DNA from: Bathynomus jamesi
Taxonomy: Eukaryota > Arthropoda > Malacostraca > Isopoda > Cirolanidae
Length of the DNA stretch: 64,000 nucleotides
Direction: 5' to 3'
NCBI GenBank assembly: GCA_023014485.1
Contig: JAJOZX010000876.1
Span: 17,501-81,500, forward strand
Part shown: one piece after another, positions 35,501-48,319 of the stretch
Layout of the letters: every line of letters starts with the position of its first letter
Position numbering within the stretch: the stretch's first letter is position 1
Position numbers and translations under genes: made by a program
The notes under the pieces: model-generated
Databases searched by the model: none
Told to the model about the DNA's origin: nothing
What the model saw: only the letters and a program-made list of their open reading frames with translations

Positions 35501-35709
35501 CCAGGCTTTCTTCGAAGAAAGGACTTTATTTTAAGTTGATTTTTAAGGAAAAGGAGGAGCTTTCTTTCTGGAAGGGAGTGTCAATATCCAATCAAAGGGC
35601 AATTATTCTTGTAACACCCAGTGAGGAAAAAGAGAAGCTCCTTCTTTCCTTATGTGTGGATGAAAGCTTTCGTAGGACGACCTTATGTGATGAAAATGTT
35701 TTTTGATAG

Positions 35710-36660
35710 GTTATTCAGAATATTGTAAGGCGGAGTCCTTGAAATTATAAGGTGTAACTTAGATTTCTAAGTTAGTTGTAGTTCCGTCCCCCAAAAACTA
35801 AAGTGGCTTGTAAACAAGCAAACATCTTTAAATTCTGTGGCATGAATGAAAATTTTTAAGTCTAGTTAAAAACTGTCTCGCGTTCTAAAATCGGAATTTC
35901 ATTTATTTACGCGAACTTGTTTGTAAAAGCTTTGTTAGCGAATGAAAAAGAACTCTGTGAAATTTCTTTTAATTTAATTTTGTTCACATTAAATGTTAAA
36001 CTTGTAAGTTTGCGACCTATTACGTTTCCTCAGGGAAGCGTAAATATCTTGTGGTGATTGGTTCCCGAGGAAACCCTGGAAGTTTGCGCATGACCATTCA
36101 AAGCCTTTGTGAGAAGTTATCTATGTCCCCGAAGAAAAATCGTTCAGTTACTGAAAAAGGATCTAATTTATTTGACGGACTTTTTTCCTGGAAAAATCTG
36201 CGGAACTCGCGCAAAACTGTTGAGAATAAATTTCCTAAATTTTGTAAGTAAACTACTTCTGTAAACTTCTTAGATTATGGAATTTGAATTTAGTGCTATT
36301 TCTAGAGTTACACGCAAATAAAAAACCCCTCTGTATAAATGCTCTTTGGGACTTAAATACTTGCAAACATTTTCTTTAAATTAAGAATTTGATTTTTTAA
36401 AACAAAATTTATAATCACACACCCGTATATTTCTTTTCAATTTATGTCCTATTTTGAGTGAAATTAAATAAACTTTATAAGAGGGAGCGTGTTGTTTCTA
36501 TGCTACCTTGCAATAGGCCTCTCTTGTAAGCTGATGGAAAATTAACGTTGAAAGTCAAAATTTAATGTGGGCTTCAAGAAAATTGAAGGCCATCCGAGTG
36601 GATAAGCAGTCATCCTGAAGAAAGGAAGCCACGCGTGCGCAATAAGTGCAATTGGAAAAG
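35710..36660. other. AT-rich interval, no assigned feature
   Basis: I see no coding frame with support; the 66-residue frame at 36051-36251 has no known similarity. 36862-36915 matches, inverted, the sequence at 25690-25735. Confidence 0.4.
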
Positions 36661-36667
36661 GGGTTGC

Positions 36668-36672
<5 letters not shown>

Positions 36673-36713
<41 letters not shown>

Positions 36714-36715
36714 CC

Positions 36716-36767
<52 letters not shown>

Positions 36768-36784
36768 GGTATATATATATATAT

Positions 36785-36858
<74 letters not shown>
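36673..36858. repeat. Complex (AT)n/(GT)n microsatellite with ATACCGGTAT units
   Basis: Long TA array interrupted by two ACCGGT palindromes and ending in (TG)n at 36834-36858. Confidence 0.95.
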
Positions 36859-36859
<1 letters not shown>

Positions 36860-37120
36860 ACATACTCAATTCACTTCGCGAATGTAACTTGCATAACATC
36901 TCCAACTTTGTATACGCCTGGTGATGAAAAGAAATATGATTCACTGTCTGTATTCATTACGGATAGCAACGTGTGAATGTTCACTGGAAAATATCAGCTA
37001 ATATGGCCTCGAGATGAAAGTGGGCCCCCTTTCATATGCTGAGCTTTGACCCATTTCAAATGACGTAGGCCTGAACTCAAAACGCCATTCGTCAGCTCGC
37101 GGGCTTTCTGATTGGACGGT

Positions 37121-39205
37121 GACACCTCTGTGGGCGTGTCTTTCAAAATTGAAAAAATCTGAGGGCTGCTTAGACCAATTTTAACAAGTGGACGCTGAAC
37201 ATAATTATTTTAAATACATTTTTAGCACTATTTAAATTTGGTTTTGTTATTATTGTCTCCAGACTAGGTTACAACACTTAACTAAAATTAAGGCTCATTT
37301 CATTAAGCAATGGAAAACTGAGTACTTGATGGGTTTAAGGGAGACAAACAAATAACTAAGAAGGATTGGTCTGACACGATTAAGGTTGGGAATTTTGTTC
37401 TAATACACGACAGTACTCCAAGGCAGTACAGGGCTCTGGCTCGAGTTTTAGAACTCAGACCAGGGGCAGACGGGGTAACAAGGATGGTCAAATTAAGGAC
37501 TTCAACGGGTGACAACAAGAGACATCTCTCTTTTGTACCCACTAGATGATATATGAAAATGATGTGGGTGTATGATAGTTGCAATTGGGTATAAAACAAA
37601 ATAATGTTATACATTTCAGTCACGGGTAATGCATGGTGAAGTAAAAAATATGTATATATTTTGGTCACTTAAATATTTTTGAATCATTTCTTGGACATCT
37701 TGTATTTTCAACAGTAAGATTTAATATGATCCTTAAGCTGGTTTAAAATTATATTAAAAAATAATGCAGTAATGTCGAAGTGGAGCTACAGTCAGATGTT
37801 TTCACCTTGGTAGAACACCATATGTATATACGTAAGAATCACTTTTATATGAAAATAAAGTTTATTGTGCCCCATACTCCATACGTCAAATATTAGTGGT
37901 AATAATAATTGGGGATAAGGTAGAATGCATGGTGAAAAGGTGAAAAATGAATAAGCTACCCTAAAATAGAATTTATTTTTAATATAAAGTTAAATGAATA
38001 TTGTTTATAATAAGATTTAAAGATATATTTGTATCTTAAGACAAAAATTTTTTTGCATTAAATTTGGTTTATCATGTTTGAGTTTTTGTTTAAAAGAGCG
38101 CCTAGCCCACAACACAATGGCTTCGTGGTGGTTTTCTGCTACGAGAAGCTCAATAGATTTAACTATTGACTGTGCCATTTTTTGAGACCTTATTGGTCTA
38201 CCATGGCCTCATAAATGTATTTTAATACGTTTATGCTTAATTAATAGCTTTGTCTATTATTTGGGTCGTTTTTTGAGACCGTATAGGTCTATCAGGAGTT
38301 GGTAAGTAAAAGCCGTAGGTAAGTCAGCTATGTAATACTGTGTTACTGCCGAGAGGTCTTAAAGTCTGGACGATTGGTGTAGCCCCATCTCGTCCTCGTG
38401 CTGCTGATGGGTAGGCTCCTAATGTCTATACTGGAGGTAATAGAGTCTATACTTAGACGATTGGTGTAGCCCTCATCTCGACCACGTGTTGTTGATGGGA
38501 TGAGCTCCTAGTCTTTATTCCGCGTTATACGGACAAACGTATATGCTATACAGTACACACCCTACATGCAAATATATACTTTATATAATCCACTAAACTG
38601 TGGCGGCTGGTTGTTTACCATCTAAAAAGATTGCCTGTCAGCCGATTATGCCGTACGACTGAGCTGTGGCACGGCTGCCTTCTAAACCTGTTGGCTGCGA
38701 TGCTGAAGACATCATTATGCGTTGCTCCATGGCTACGAACGTACGAAAGGATGGAACTTCTCTCTCTCCTTCTGCTGTTTGCACACACCTACATACATAT
38801 ATTACAAATTAAATAAATAGAGCAATTTGGCAACTATTCTTATAGATTGCATTTAACTCTGATAAATAAATATATATATATAGTTTTTTAAACAAGCCAA
38901 ATGGCTGATTAAGTCTTCTAAGCCAATTACGCCTTCTAATCCAGATTACATCTTCTAAGCCAGCTGAGGAAGTCAAGAATTTCAGGATGCGACGAGACAT
39001 GCCCAGCGAAAAGATCTCCTCCTTTCTCCTCTCTCCTAGGTTACCTTCCTAGGTCAGGACAGGTTAAGGTTACCCCTTTTGGGGAGGTCTTGGGCCTCCC
39101 TTTAACCCCTTTCATGCAGGGGACCAACCCCTCCTCCACGGGTGCCAATCCCCTCCCCCTTGCAACATTGATCAACATTGCATTGCAATTGCACTCTCCC
39201 ATTTA
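37121..39205 (+). mobile_element. BEL/Pao-like retrotransposon 3' part, inverted copy 2
   Basis: Reverse complement of 15975-18066. On the plus strand 37297-37540 reads WKTEYLMGLRETNK, then after a frame change VGNFVLIHDSTPRQYRALAR and VLELRPGADGVTRMVKLRTS. This is the order of the DUF5641-type C-terminal domain that ends the pol protein of BEL/Pao retrotransposons. The remainder (37540-39205) is probably LTR and untranslated sequence and includes CTCTATTTATTTAATTTG-type AT stretches. The two copies point away from each other, so they are not the two ends of one element. Confidence 0.6.
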
Positions 39206-39209
39206 GCGG

Positions 39210-39789
39210 TCAGTCATACTACTATTCTATCTGTGGGACCAGAGAGATTTGAATTAAAAGTTATTACCTCGAGTGCGGGAGGGTTAACGTCGTAAAACGC
39301 CTCTGAATGTGAAAGCCCTGTTTCTCGATCGTTTCAATATACAAAGAGTTGTATTAATGCCCTATCCCGCCGTAATGTGATGGTACGCTCGCAACTCCTA
39401 TACTCGTACTCAGGTGGTTCCGGATTAGAATTCTCCCAATTTCTCTATGGTGTTGAATCCACGATTCGACCACGTATCCATACGTGATATTGGGTCGACA
39501 AAGGCAATTTGGTTTGAGAATTTTATCAATAAATTGACGTCGTCCGCGGGATTCGATACCGGGACCTTCGGATTGCAAGTCTGATGCGCTCTCTCTCTCT
39601 CCTCTCTCTCTCCTCTCTCTCTCTCTCTGTTTCCTTCTTCGTAAGAGTGACTGATGAGGAAAACTAATTTCAATTTTTATTGTTGATAGATTCTGTAATT
39701 TCAGTTTCAATTCGAAAAAATGAGATATTAAATTTCCTTTCACGAAGTCTAACGAAAAAAAGATACACGGATACAAGTACACTAATATA

Positions 39790-39828
<39 letters not shown>

Positions 39829-40105
39829 GAAGTAAATTGGTTAAAAATAAATGACTTACGATTCAAAGAATGTAATTTAAGTTTCATTGTAGGTTAAAGT
39901 TAGACTTAAATTTTCCAATAAAAAAAAAATAATCTAGCCTTTTCGTACGTTTTATAATGATGGCAATTATAGATTCTCATTAATTGCTGGCTGTATCCGA
40001 TGAACAACATAATTTAGACGTTTTCTTAGAAAAAAAAAAAATCTTATGAGGAATTTGGATCGGGATATTAGAAATTTTCTTTCTCAAATTTCAATATATT
40101 TCTCA
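39210..40105. other. Intronic interval with CT and TA arrays
   Basis: A B-box-like stretch in antisense (GATTCGATACCGGGACCTTC near 39547-39570) suggests a SINE remnant next to a (CT)n array at 39589-39628, and a TA array at 39786-39822. The long minus-strand frames here cross these repeats and have no similarity. Confidence 0.4.
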
Positions 40106-40129
40106 TTATTTGTTTTTTTTATTTTTAGT

Positions 40130-40445
40130 CATCGAAGAGTGCCAGAAACTGGCATTCACTGTGCTCAGGCCAACTAGTTCGGTCTATTGCTCCAACTCCT
40201 GTGCTATTATTACCAGCATCATCGGGGTTCGAACCCCTGAGCTCCGTCTCTTCACTTCGTTTATAGGGAAAAGGCGTTTCTCACTGAGCTAACCAGCATC
40301 CGCGCTCAGTGGGTAATACCGTTTCCCTATAAGCGAATTAAAGAAACTGAGGTCAGGAGTTCGAATCCCAATGATGCTGGTAACAGTAATCATTATTTGG
40401 CCTGAAAGCAGCGAATGCCAGTTTCTCGCCCTCTTCAGTGATTAT
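40130..40445. mobile_element. Head-to-head pair of tRNA-derived SINEs
   Basis: The plus-strand copy (about 40290-40445) has an A-box-like GCTCAGTGGGTAATACCG and B box GAGTTCGAATCCC followed by GATGCTGG. The minus-strand copy (about 40130-40288) carries the inverse (CCAGCATCATCGGGGTTCGA). Both bodies extend to GAATGCCAGTTTCT and its inverse, so the two copies form a ~315-bp palindrome. Same family as 14956-15060 and 47222-47345. Confidence 0.8.
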
Positions 40446-40639
40446 TATTACCCACTGAGCTACGGACGCTGGCTAATTTTTTTAACTTTTTTTTATGCAA
40501 GCAGAATGTCCGCAAAAACGCACCCCCTCCCCCGACTATAGAGGAAGAAGAGAGTCAAAATTAAGGTCCAGGGTTTTCAAAATGCCTGGACACTGCGCTT
40601 GAAAGGTTGGGGGTCAAAGGCGGGGGTAAAGATGGATTC

Positions 40640-41320
40640 AGGAATATTGTTCTAGAGTTCACCGGTTGAGTAGATGGACAGGACAGAGACCTGAGGAACA
40701 CCACTATTAATAGCTTTAGGAGAAGAATAGTAACTATCTACAACCGCACCTACAGATCGGCCAGAAAGGAAATTAGAAAAGAAGGCACAGATAGAAGGTT
40801 AGAAACCGAAGGAGGGCAGTTTGGAATTAAAGATTTGTGCCAGACTCTATCAAAAGTTTTTGATATATCTTGCGCAATAGCAAAGGTTTCACACAAATCC
40901 CGAAAGGAGGACAAACCAAGAGTCAGGAAGATATGCAAGATCGCCAGTAGAGCGTCCCTTGAGGAATCCCACATTGACGATCTGAAAGAAGATTGCGAGA
41001 AGAGAGGTTTTTAAGAATCTTCCTATTAAGGATAGATTCAAAAACTTTAGAAAGGCAAGAAATCAAAACAATTGGACAATAGTTGGAGGGTTGAAAGCGG
41101 TCACCCTTCTTTGGGACAGGCTGAATGAAAGCGAACTTCCAGCAGGAAGAAAAAGTACCAGATGAAAGACGAAGACGAAAGAATTTGCCTAGAACGCAGA
41201 AGCACAGTTCAGTTCTTGAGAACAACGGAAGGGACACCATCAGGACCGTACGCCTTCCTACAGTTGAACCCATATAGGGCAGAAAAAACATTTTGGAAAG
41301 GGATTCTAATTTCATACATG
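40640..41320 (-). pseudogene. Jockey-type LINE RT fragment
   Basis: Minus strand 40923-41315 carries FIQPVPKKGDRFQPSNYCPI and VLISCLSKVFESILNRKILK, the RT motif 1-2 region (PVPKKGD...NYRPI). The frame at 40750-40974 continues with FAIAQDISKTFDRVWHKSLI (motif 3, ALDISKAFDRVWH). The palm continues past a deletion; the F-x-DD block is missing. Several frame changes. This family is common in crustacean genomes. Confidence 0.85.
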
Positions 41321-41329
41321 ATTAAATCA

Positions 41330-42560
41330 GAGTATTAAAATTATTAAAGTATTAAAATTTACTTAATAATTTAAAGGTAGAAAGTAAAAGAAATGCTTCC
41401 ACCAAATTACACGAAAATTTAACTTAAATCACGAGAAACCATTCGCAATATTAAAAATTTTGGTTATAAAATATGAAATCTAATATTGCGGTGCTAACAA
41501 TATTACGGTAATATTATGGTAATAACATTATTACTTAATGCAAAGCAATAAACCACAAGTCGTTGGTTGTATTTTGGTCTCGTTTTCCGCAAAGACTTCT
41601 TTGCATTTAAAATTAATCTTATTCTTAACAGGAGCGTATTGACCTTTTTCTCCTTTTAAATTTGCCTTCGTTTATATGAATTAATACATAAATAATTAAG
41701 AAGAGGATTTCCTTCATTCAAACTGAAACGAACTAGCATAGCAACTCTTCTTTTCAAGTGATTGGATATACGAAGTAAGTGAACACATGATGTGGGTGTC
41801 ATATACAAATTTACTTTCATTATACTTTTTCCAACTGTCCTATATATATATACACACCACTTCTTTCAAAACTGTTTTCCGCCAGAAGTGTCTATCGCGG
41901 GAGAAAAGGAGCCTTACTTTTCTTATATTTTGCTCCCACTTCTATTTCGATACGAAAGGTTTAAGCTTTAATAAATGAAAAGCACGACATGAAACTTCAT
42001 TTCTTTTCAGACACTTTTTTTTTTTAAATTTTTTGCCACACTGTTTTTCTCAACAAATTTTCGTTTCCTTGAAGTTTGAGCTAACCTAGAGTGGATCTTA
42101 TAAGGGTCTGTGTTAATCTGTAGTTCTGTAGTTTATAAGAATGATTTATCGTTCTGGATCTATATAATTAGAGAAAAGAAAATTTAAGTCAACGTAAAAA
42201 TAATCAGGGTTAAACTTTTTGGGAAAACAGAGCATCCACACATTAATGGCAAAATAATCATACGTAAGTAAATTTACGTATGACCTTGAAAGAAGAAGAC
42301 ACGGGATGTAAACCTCCGCTGCAAATAAAAACTCAATCTCTGATGACCTATTATCAATATCTTGTATTAAATTTCATGCTAAAAATTATGTTTAATAGGT
42401 TTTTGGTTAATATGCAGTAAAATACGTGATTCAAGATATTAATTATAACTAGACTTTTTTGTGTAATTTAGTGGATTTTTTGTACAAATTTAATAAAAGG
42501 AAGAGAGATTTTTTTTTAAAACATGCTAAAATGTTTATAATGAGTCGCTATGGTTTCCAT
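41330..42560. other. AT-rich interval, no assigned feature
   Basis: I see no supported coding frame, repeat or RNA gene here beyond short A/T runs. Confidence 0.4.
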
Positions 42561-42567
42561 GGAAACA

Positions 42568-42645
42568 CTGTCCCGAGTGTGTTCCAATACTCGCCCAAAT
42601 GTATTCCAATACTCGCCCAAATGTGTTCCAATACTCAGTGTGACT
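42568..42645 (+). repeat. Three 24-bp tandem units
   Basis: TGTTCCAATACTCGCCCAAA occurs in three successive near-identical units. Confidence 0.85.
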
Positions 42646-42715
42646 GTCTTTTATTTTTTCTAGCCAATCATAGCACTTCATTTGGACCCAGCCGATTAGG
42701 TTAGGTAGGTTTTTG

Positions 42716-42914
42716 GGATCACCTGAAGATCAGGGCCCCCAGCCTTCGTTAATTAACCTTATAAGGCTAACTAACGAAAATATCAAGACTTAACCTAACC
42801 AATCGTTAAGGGCGTACAGTTGACCTAACGACTGGTTAGGTTAAGTCGTGATATTTTCGTTAACCTTATAAGGCTAACTAAAGAAGGTTGGGGGCCCTGA
42901 TCTTCAGGTGATCC
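42716..42914. mobile_element. Palindromic hAT-type MITE, copy 5
   Basis: 199 bp with arms GGATCACCTGAAGATCAGGG mirrored on the right. Flanked by GGTTTTTG at 42708-42715 and 42915-42922, an 8-bp target-site duplication. Inner sequence (CCTTATAAGGCTAACTAACG, AATCGTTAAGGGCGTACAGT) is shared with copies 1 and 6. Confidence 0.85.
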
Positions 42915-43797
42915 GGTTTTTGCACAAGAAATGAAGGTCAGATCTGAAGAAAACACCCTAGATTACACAATTAAAGTAGAGATTTGACTAGAATCTTGGT
43001 TCATGCATTTTACTGCATAATTACTGGTTTTTCTTTAAATATCACTAGTTAAGGTATATAAAATGATTTAGTATTTTAATATTGTTAATTAACATTAAAT
43101 GTAACTATTGTTATAAATTGAGGAAGAAAATATTTTAAATTTTAAATACAAATATAATTTTTATCCAAGTAGTTATAACCATAAATTTAATTTTACTTGG
43201 GTATTTTTTTTTTTTAATTAAAAATCTGCACTCTTAAAAGAACTGAACGGTTTTTGAATTAAAATTTTTTTATCACATAGTAAAACTGTTCAAATTGAGA
43301 AAGTTCTACGCACTTCATGAGTTATGAACTTATGGATAGAAAACTGAAGTATCGTGTATACCTCACAATTCAAACTAAATTACCTTAAATAAGATAAACT
43401 TAAATTTAAAACAAAAAGTCTACGGATGTTACCTACCCAATGTCACTGACTGATAAAAATGCATATGAACGTTATATAGTAGTACGCGGGCGAAATCTAA
43501 AATGGACACATTATAAATGTCACGACTTTTAACCTACACCAATCAGTTTGGAAAGCCGACATTACCTAAAATTGAAAGTTTCCGCAATTGGTAAGCTTTT
43601 TTGACACCCGATTAACCCTAAATATTGTAACCCTCCATCACTCTCCAAATTTGTTTTAAAATTAACATGAAAATTAACTACATTTTTCAATGCAAGACTC
43701 GGATTGATTTGATTCAATCTCAGTTGAGGTTATAACAAACCTCAAGGTGGGTAATCTTCCTTTCAGATTTGGGTTAAAATAATTCATTCGTTTTGTA

Positions 43798-44214
43798 CAG
43801 GGTGTCCACAATATCTTGTCAACCCGGTAAAATACTAATTGATTTTCGTTTTTCTTTCAGACTCATTTGAAATGCTGATAGCAGCAACTATACGATTGAA
43901 CAACGCATATTGGTTAGTTCCTGGGTCCATGAGCCACCACGTAATGACAAACCCATTGAAAATATTCATGCAGACTTCCAAGACTGATTCAATCAGTCCA
44001 AAAAGGAGCTATCTGCACGATTGAATCGATCCTGGAAGTCTGCGCGAATATTTTCAATGGTTTTACCATTACGTGGTCGCTCATGGACTCGGGTACTAGC
44101 CAATATGCGTTGTTCAATCGTAAAGTTGCTGCTCTCACGCATTTCAAATGGGTCTGGAAGAAAACGAAAATCAGTTAGTATTTTACTGGGGTGACAAGAC
44201 ATTATGGGCACCTG
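43798..44214. mobile_element. Fold-back made of two inverted copies of a transposon 5' end
   Basis: Ends ACAGGGTGTCCACAATATCT and its diverged inverse on the right. Arms of about 195 bp. Each arm contains a splice-acceptor-like TTTTTCTTTCAG followed by the start of a coding frame; on the minus strand this reads FTIEQRILASTRVHERPRNG and IENIRADFQDRF, which resembles the N-terminal helix-turn-helix start of an IS630/Tc1-group transposase. The 3' half of the parent is absent. Confidence 0.75.
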
Positions 44215-44284
44215 TAGAGTGTGGGATGAACACGATTCTGTATCGATAGATTTTAATCATTGCACTTAAATCAACATGTATATT

Positions 44285-44363
44285 TCGAGAGATTACGTCA
44301 ATAGCGATCTAACTCAGAAAATGAGATTTTGAGGAAATCAATAATTTATAACTGTTTTCAATA

Positions 44364-44395
<32 letters not shown>

Positions 44396-44548
44396 ATTTC
44401 TTTTTGTCTTTCGATTTTGAGTGAAAATCTTAAAAGATAAAAGGAACTCTCGCTGTAAAAGATGGCATTGAAAACAGTTATAAAAGATTTTTTTTAAATC
44501 TCATTTTCTGAGTTAGATCACTATTAACGTAACCCTCGAATTCCGGTT
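44285..44548. mobile_element. Inverted repeat with poly-T loop
   Basis: Arms at about 44287-44365 and 44468-44548 (CGATCTAACTCAGAAAATGA and TTTATAACTGTTTTCAA mirrored), with a T(25) run at about 44366-44391 in the centre. No terminal motif recognised. 44550-45190 shows no further feature. Confidence 0.7.
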
Positions 44549-45199
44549 TAACATTGAAGATTTAACATACAGTACATAAACAGAACACTTTTATAAGGAA
44601 ATTTAATATAACATTTTGGTATAGTGACAATACATTATTTTTAATTAAGTAAAATGTCACCAAGTGAAAAGAGTCTACCATCACAGATTTCCATATATAC
44701 ACTATTTTCCTTACTAGTGTTGAATGATGATGATAATAATAATAATTATTATTATTATTGAGTGCGTTACATGAACAAAATAGAATTTCATAATGTCGAC
44801 GTTCGACCCTATGCGAGTATATGGGTTTCAGACCTCAAACTACATTTCAAATTTTCGATGAAAATAACTAACCTGCCCTAATTTATCTATTTAGTATCGA
44901 CATTATGCCCGTCGACATTGTGCTACAGTCCTGGAGCCTCAAACCTACCAGGACAAGGGACTGCGTAACCTTGAAGAGGTGTATCGGCTTAACTCAACTA
45001 CAGTAGATGACTACCCGGAAATTTATAGAGAGATTTCTGTAACCGTTAGTGGGCATTAGGCATCTGGAAGGCACTAATTAGTAGTACCTGGAAGCCATGA
45101 CATGCCTAGCAAGCCGATGGCGGATTTTTTTATTTGCTCAAGAAACGGTAGCAGAGCCTCGGGATCGCCTGACACATACGTTGACGACTCGCACCGAAC

Positions 45200-46990
45200 A
45201 TGGACAACGGACAAAAAAATAAACTCGAGAAAATTGCTATGTTAAACGTCTCCACAATGAGGGAAGAGGAGAACGAAATTATTGAATTTATGGATGAAAA
45301 GAACTTAGATGTCGTAGGATTCTGTGAAACAAGATTAAAAGAAGATAGAAAAATATTACATCATGACTATCAGCTTGTATTCAAAGGAGGACAAGATGCT
45401 AAACACGGAGGTGCTTTTTTAGTGACACCAGATATATCGCATAAAAGTGACAATAAGAATATAAAAATGAAAAAATGATCAGTATATCCATAAAATGGGA
45501 GACGTGAAACTAAGCCTTATCCAGGTTTATGCCCCACAACAAGGACGGCCCATAAACGCAAAGGAAGAATTTTATAACTCGCTTCAAGGACTGTACGAAA
45601 CGGTAAAGTACAAAGAAAACAATTTTATTAGGAGATTTAAATGAGTATGTCGGTTTGGAAAGAGGGAATCGAAACTGTTATAGGAGCCTTCAGCTCAGCA
45701 TCGGAAACAAGAACCCAGAAGGAGAAAGAATAATGGATTTCTGTCTTCAACAGTTTGTCAATTGTGAATACATTTTATAAACACCAACCTAGTCATAAAT
45801 GGACCTGGTACAGGTGGAACGAGCCTTGACAGGAGTATACTGAAAAGCCAATGATTGATTTAATGCTGACAAACGATAAAAATTTATTCAAAGATGTTAA
45901 AGCCGTACCTTCGGTCTCATTCAATTTTAATCACAGGATAGTCATGGCTAGGATAAAAATTCTAAAAGCTAAAGTTAGGTCCAAAAGAAAAACTAAAATG
46001 TATATTCTGGAAAATATGAAGAACCCGGAATGTATCTAACTGTTAAAGAATAAAGTAAGGAGGAAAGGCCGCGTAGAAACATCAGAAAGAGATGTTGAAG
46101 AAGAATGGAAGTACCTGAAAGAAAATCTAAAAGAAATTGCTGAAGAAGTTTTACGAGTAAAGGTAAAATGTGGCACCAAAAAGAAAAGTACAGCACGGTG
46201 GAATGACGACGTTAAAGAAGCAGTTGAAGCGAAAATTGACGCTTTCAGACGATGTATGAAGGCTTAGGAGCCAGGAAGACGGAATAGAATATTTTGAAAC
46301 GAGAGGCAAAGCTGAAATAGTGAAATGCAGGGCTAAAAGAGAAGCATGGACAAAAATCGGAAGGGATTTACAAGGGGACTCGCTGGGCACTAGAAACCTT
46401 ATATATAATTTGATTAAAAATTATAGAAAAGGCGCATCATCATCGTCATATGTAATAAAAGATGACAGTGGCGCAAACTTATTGATTAAACCAAAGACCA
46501 ATGCGCAGAGATGGAAAGAATATTTTGAAAACCTATTAAAAGTAAGAAAAGGAAACCTAGAAAAAAAACAAAGTACGGGAAGATATGTATGAGGAAGACC
46601 ATGAAGGATACGAGAGAGACGGAATAGCGTACGAGGGAAGCGAGAGGGTACTTAAAAGAACGAGAAACGGGAAAGCACCGGGGGATGACGAATTGCCCAA
46701 GAAAAATTTTCAATGCTGTGTAGAAACAAGGTAAAACACCCCTAGATTGGGGAAAGGCTATATTATGTCCAATCTTAAAGAAAAAAAAAAAACCTGGAAA
46801 TTACCGAGGAATTTCTCTGCTTTCGCACGTTGGGAAGGTATATGAAAGAATTCTGGAGCAGAGACTGAGAACGCGAGTAGAAGAGAAATTGGGAGAATGG
46901 CAACACAGCTTCAGGCCAACGGACCTGATATTTGCCGTGAAGATGATGATAGAGAAAAGCTGGGAGTGGACTTGCAGATGTCCTAGGTGG
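45200..46990 (+). pseudogene. RTE-type LINE: endonuclease and start of RT
   Basis: Starts MDNGQKNKLEKIAMLNVSTM with the endonuclease blocks in order: LDVVGFCETRLKED (E-T), HGGAFL, LIQVYAP, then after frame changes YTWYRWNEP and MIDLMLTNDKNLFKDVKAVP with FNFNHRIV (the S-D-H-R block, here N-H-R). This is the 'craniofacial development protein 2-like' endonuclease of RTE elements. The RT begins at about 46320 (RQRWKEYFENLLKVRKG-like, RTRNGKAPGDDELP, PILKKK, GNYRGISLLSHVGKVYERIL near 46750-46860) and breaks off near 46990. At least six frame changes or stops. Confidence 0.85.
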
Positions 46991-47221
46991 TGTGATGTCC
47001 TAGGCAGAACAGGAATGAAAATAACTGTCGCAAAGGTCACTTGACTTAGCTGATCGACGAGAAGCTGTATTATGACATTGGTCAAAATGTAGTCCGGTTT
47101 GGTGGGCGGGTGTTGGTGGGGGGGAGGGGGAAGGGGGAGAATTCCATAACATTTGGCTTTCAGAAATATTTGGTTTTGGAGAAATATCAACAATAACAGT
47201 TTATAAGAAAATATATTATGC

Positions 47222-47345
47222 TAATGTGGCCAGCGTTTGTAACTCATTAGGCAACAAAGTGAAGACACTGAGGTTAGAGGTTCGAATCCCAATGATGCTG
47301 GTAATAATACACGAGTTAGAGCAATGGGTCGCATAAGTTGGCCTG
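47222..47345 (+). mobile_element. tRNA-derived SINE, same family as 14956-15060
   Basis: TTTGTAACTCATTAGGCAAC (A-box region), GAGGTTCGAATCCCAATGAT (B box) and GCTGGTAATAATACACGAGT follow in the same order as in the other copies. Confidence 0.7.
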
Positions 47346-47756
47346 ATCGCTGTGCCAGGTTCTGGTCCTCCTGATTATGTTGATGTGAATAGCTTTGATT
47401 ACGAAAAACTAAATTCGGGCATAAAGTGATAGATTTATTTGGAGTACAAGCTTTCGGCCTATTTTAAAGTCTTTATCAGGTGGGAGTGATTTCTTCACTA
47501 CCTAATGCAGGGGCGTACCCAGGATTTGGTCAAGTGGGGGGGGTGAGTAACTAAAACAAAGGTCTGTGTGTGTGTACCATACGAATATGGTGGTGTATAT
47601 AAACATTTACTAGAGCCAATATTCACATATTAACAAAGCCTTAGTTACAGCAACTGTAAACCAAATTAGGTAAATGAATAGATTTACCACACATTTTTCA
47701 TACGAAAAATACTGAGTCAAAAATGATAGTTACATTACTATGTGTGTACAGACAGG

Positions 47757-47959
47757 GGAGCTATTGAAGAATAGGGACCCCAGCCTTCTTTAGTTAGGCT
47801 TATAAGGCTAACTAACGAAAATATCACGACCTAACCTAACCAATCGTTAGGTTAACTGTATGCCCTTGACGATTGGTTAGGTTAGGTCATGATATTTTCG
47901 TTAGTTAGCCTTATAAAGCTAACTAAAGAAGGCTGGGGTCCCTATTCTTCAATAGCTCC
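47757..47959. mobile_element. Palindromic hAT-type MITE, copy 6
   Basis: 203 bp, ends GGAGCTATTGAAGAATAGGG and inverse; CAGACAGG duplicated at 47749-47756 and 47960-47967. The core matches copies 1 and 5. Confidence 0.85.
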
Positions 47960-48254
47960 CAGACAGGATTTGACAGGGAATACTGAAACATTTTTGAGCT
48001 TTCATTGTGCTCAAGACAGTACAACTGAGAGTTTATGACTAATTGGCGGGTAAAATTCTACAGTGGCGGGTTGGCAAATTTTTTACTTTTTAAATTCAGA
48101 TAACGTCTTTTTGACTAATAGCGGAAAGTATGAATATTCAACATATATAAATACTGTAAACTAAAAAATTTGCATGTGTAGGTCACCGATACATGCAAAT
48201 TTTTAAGCATGTAACTAATACAAAGATATTATATATACTAAGCAGGTTTAATGC

Positions 48255-48257
<3 letters not shown>

Positions 48258-48316
<59 letters not shown>
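48258..48316. repeat. (AT)n microsatellite
   Basis: Uninterrupted AT repeat inside the hAT-type element. Confidence 0.95.

Positions 48317-48319
<3 letters not shown>

Noticed and set aside
35140..35706. 188-residue plus-strand frame
   Set aside because: Antisense to the LINE ORF1 basic and esterase region; no motif of its own.
39354..39887. 177-residue minus-strand frame
   Set aside because: It crosses TA and CT arrays and a SINE remnant; no splice or domain evidence.
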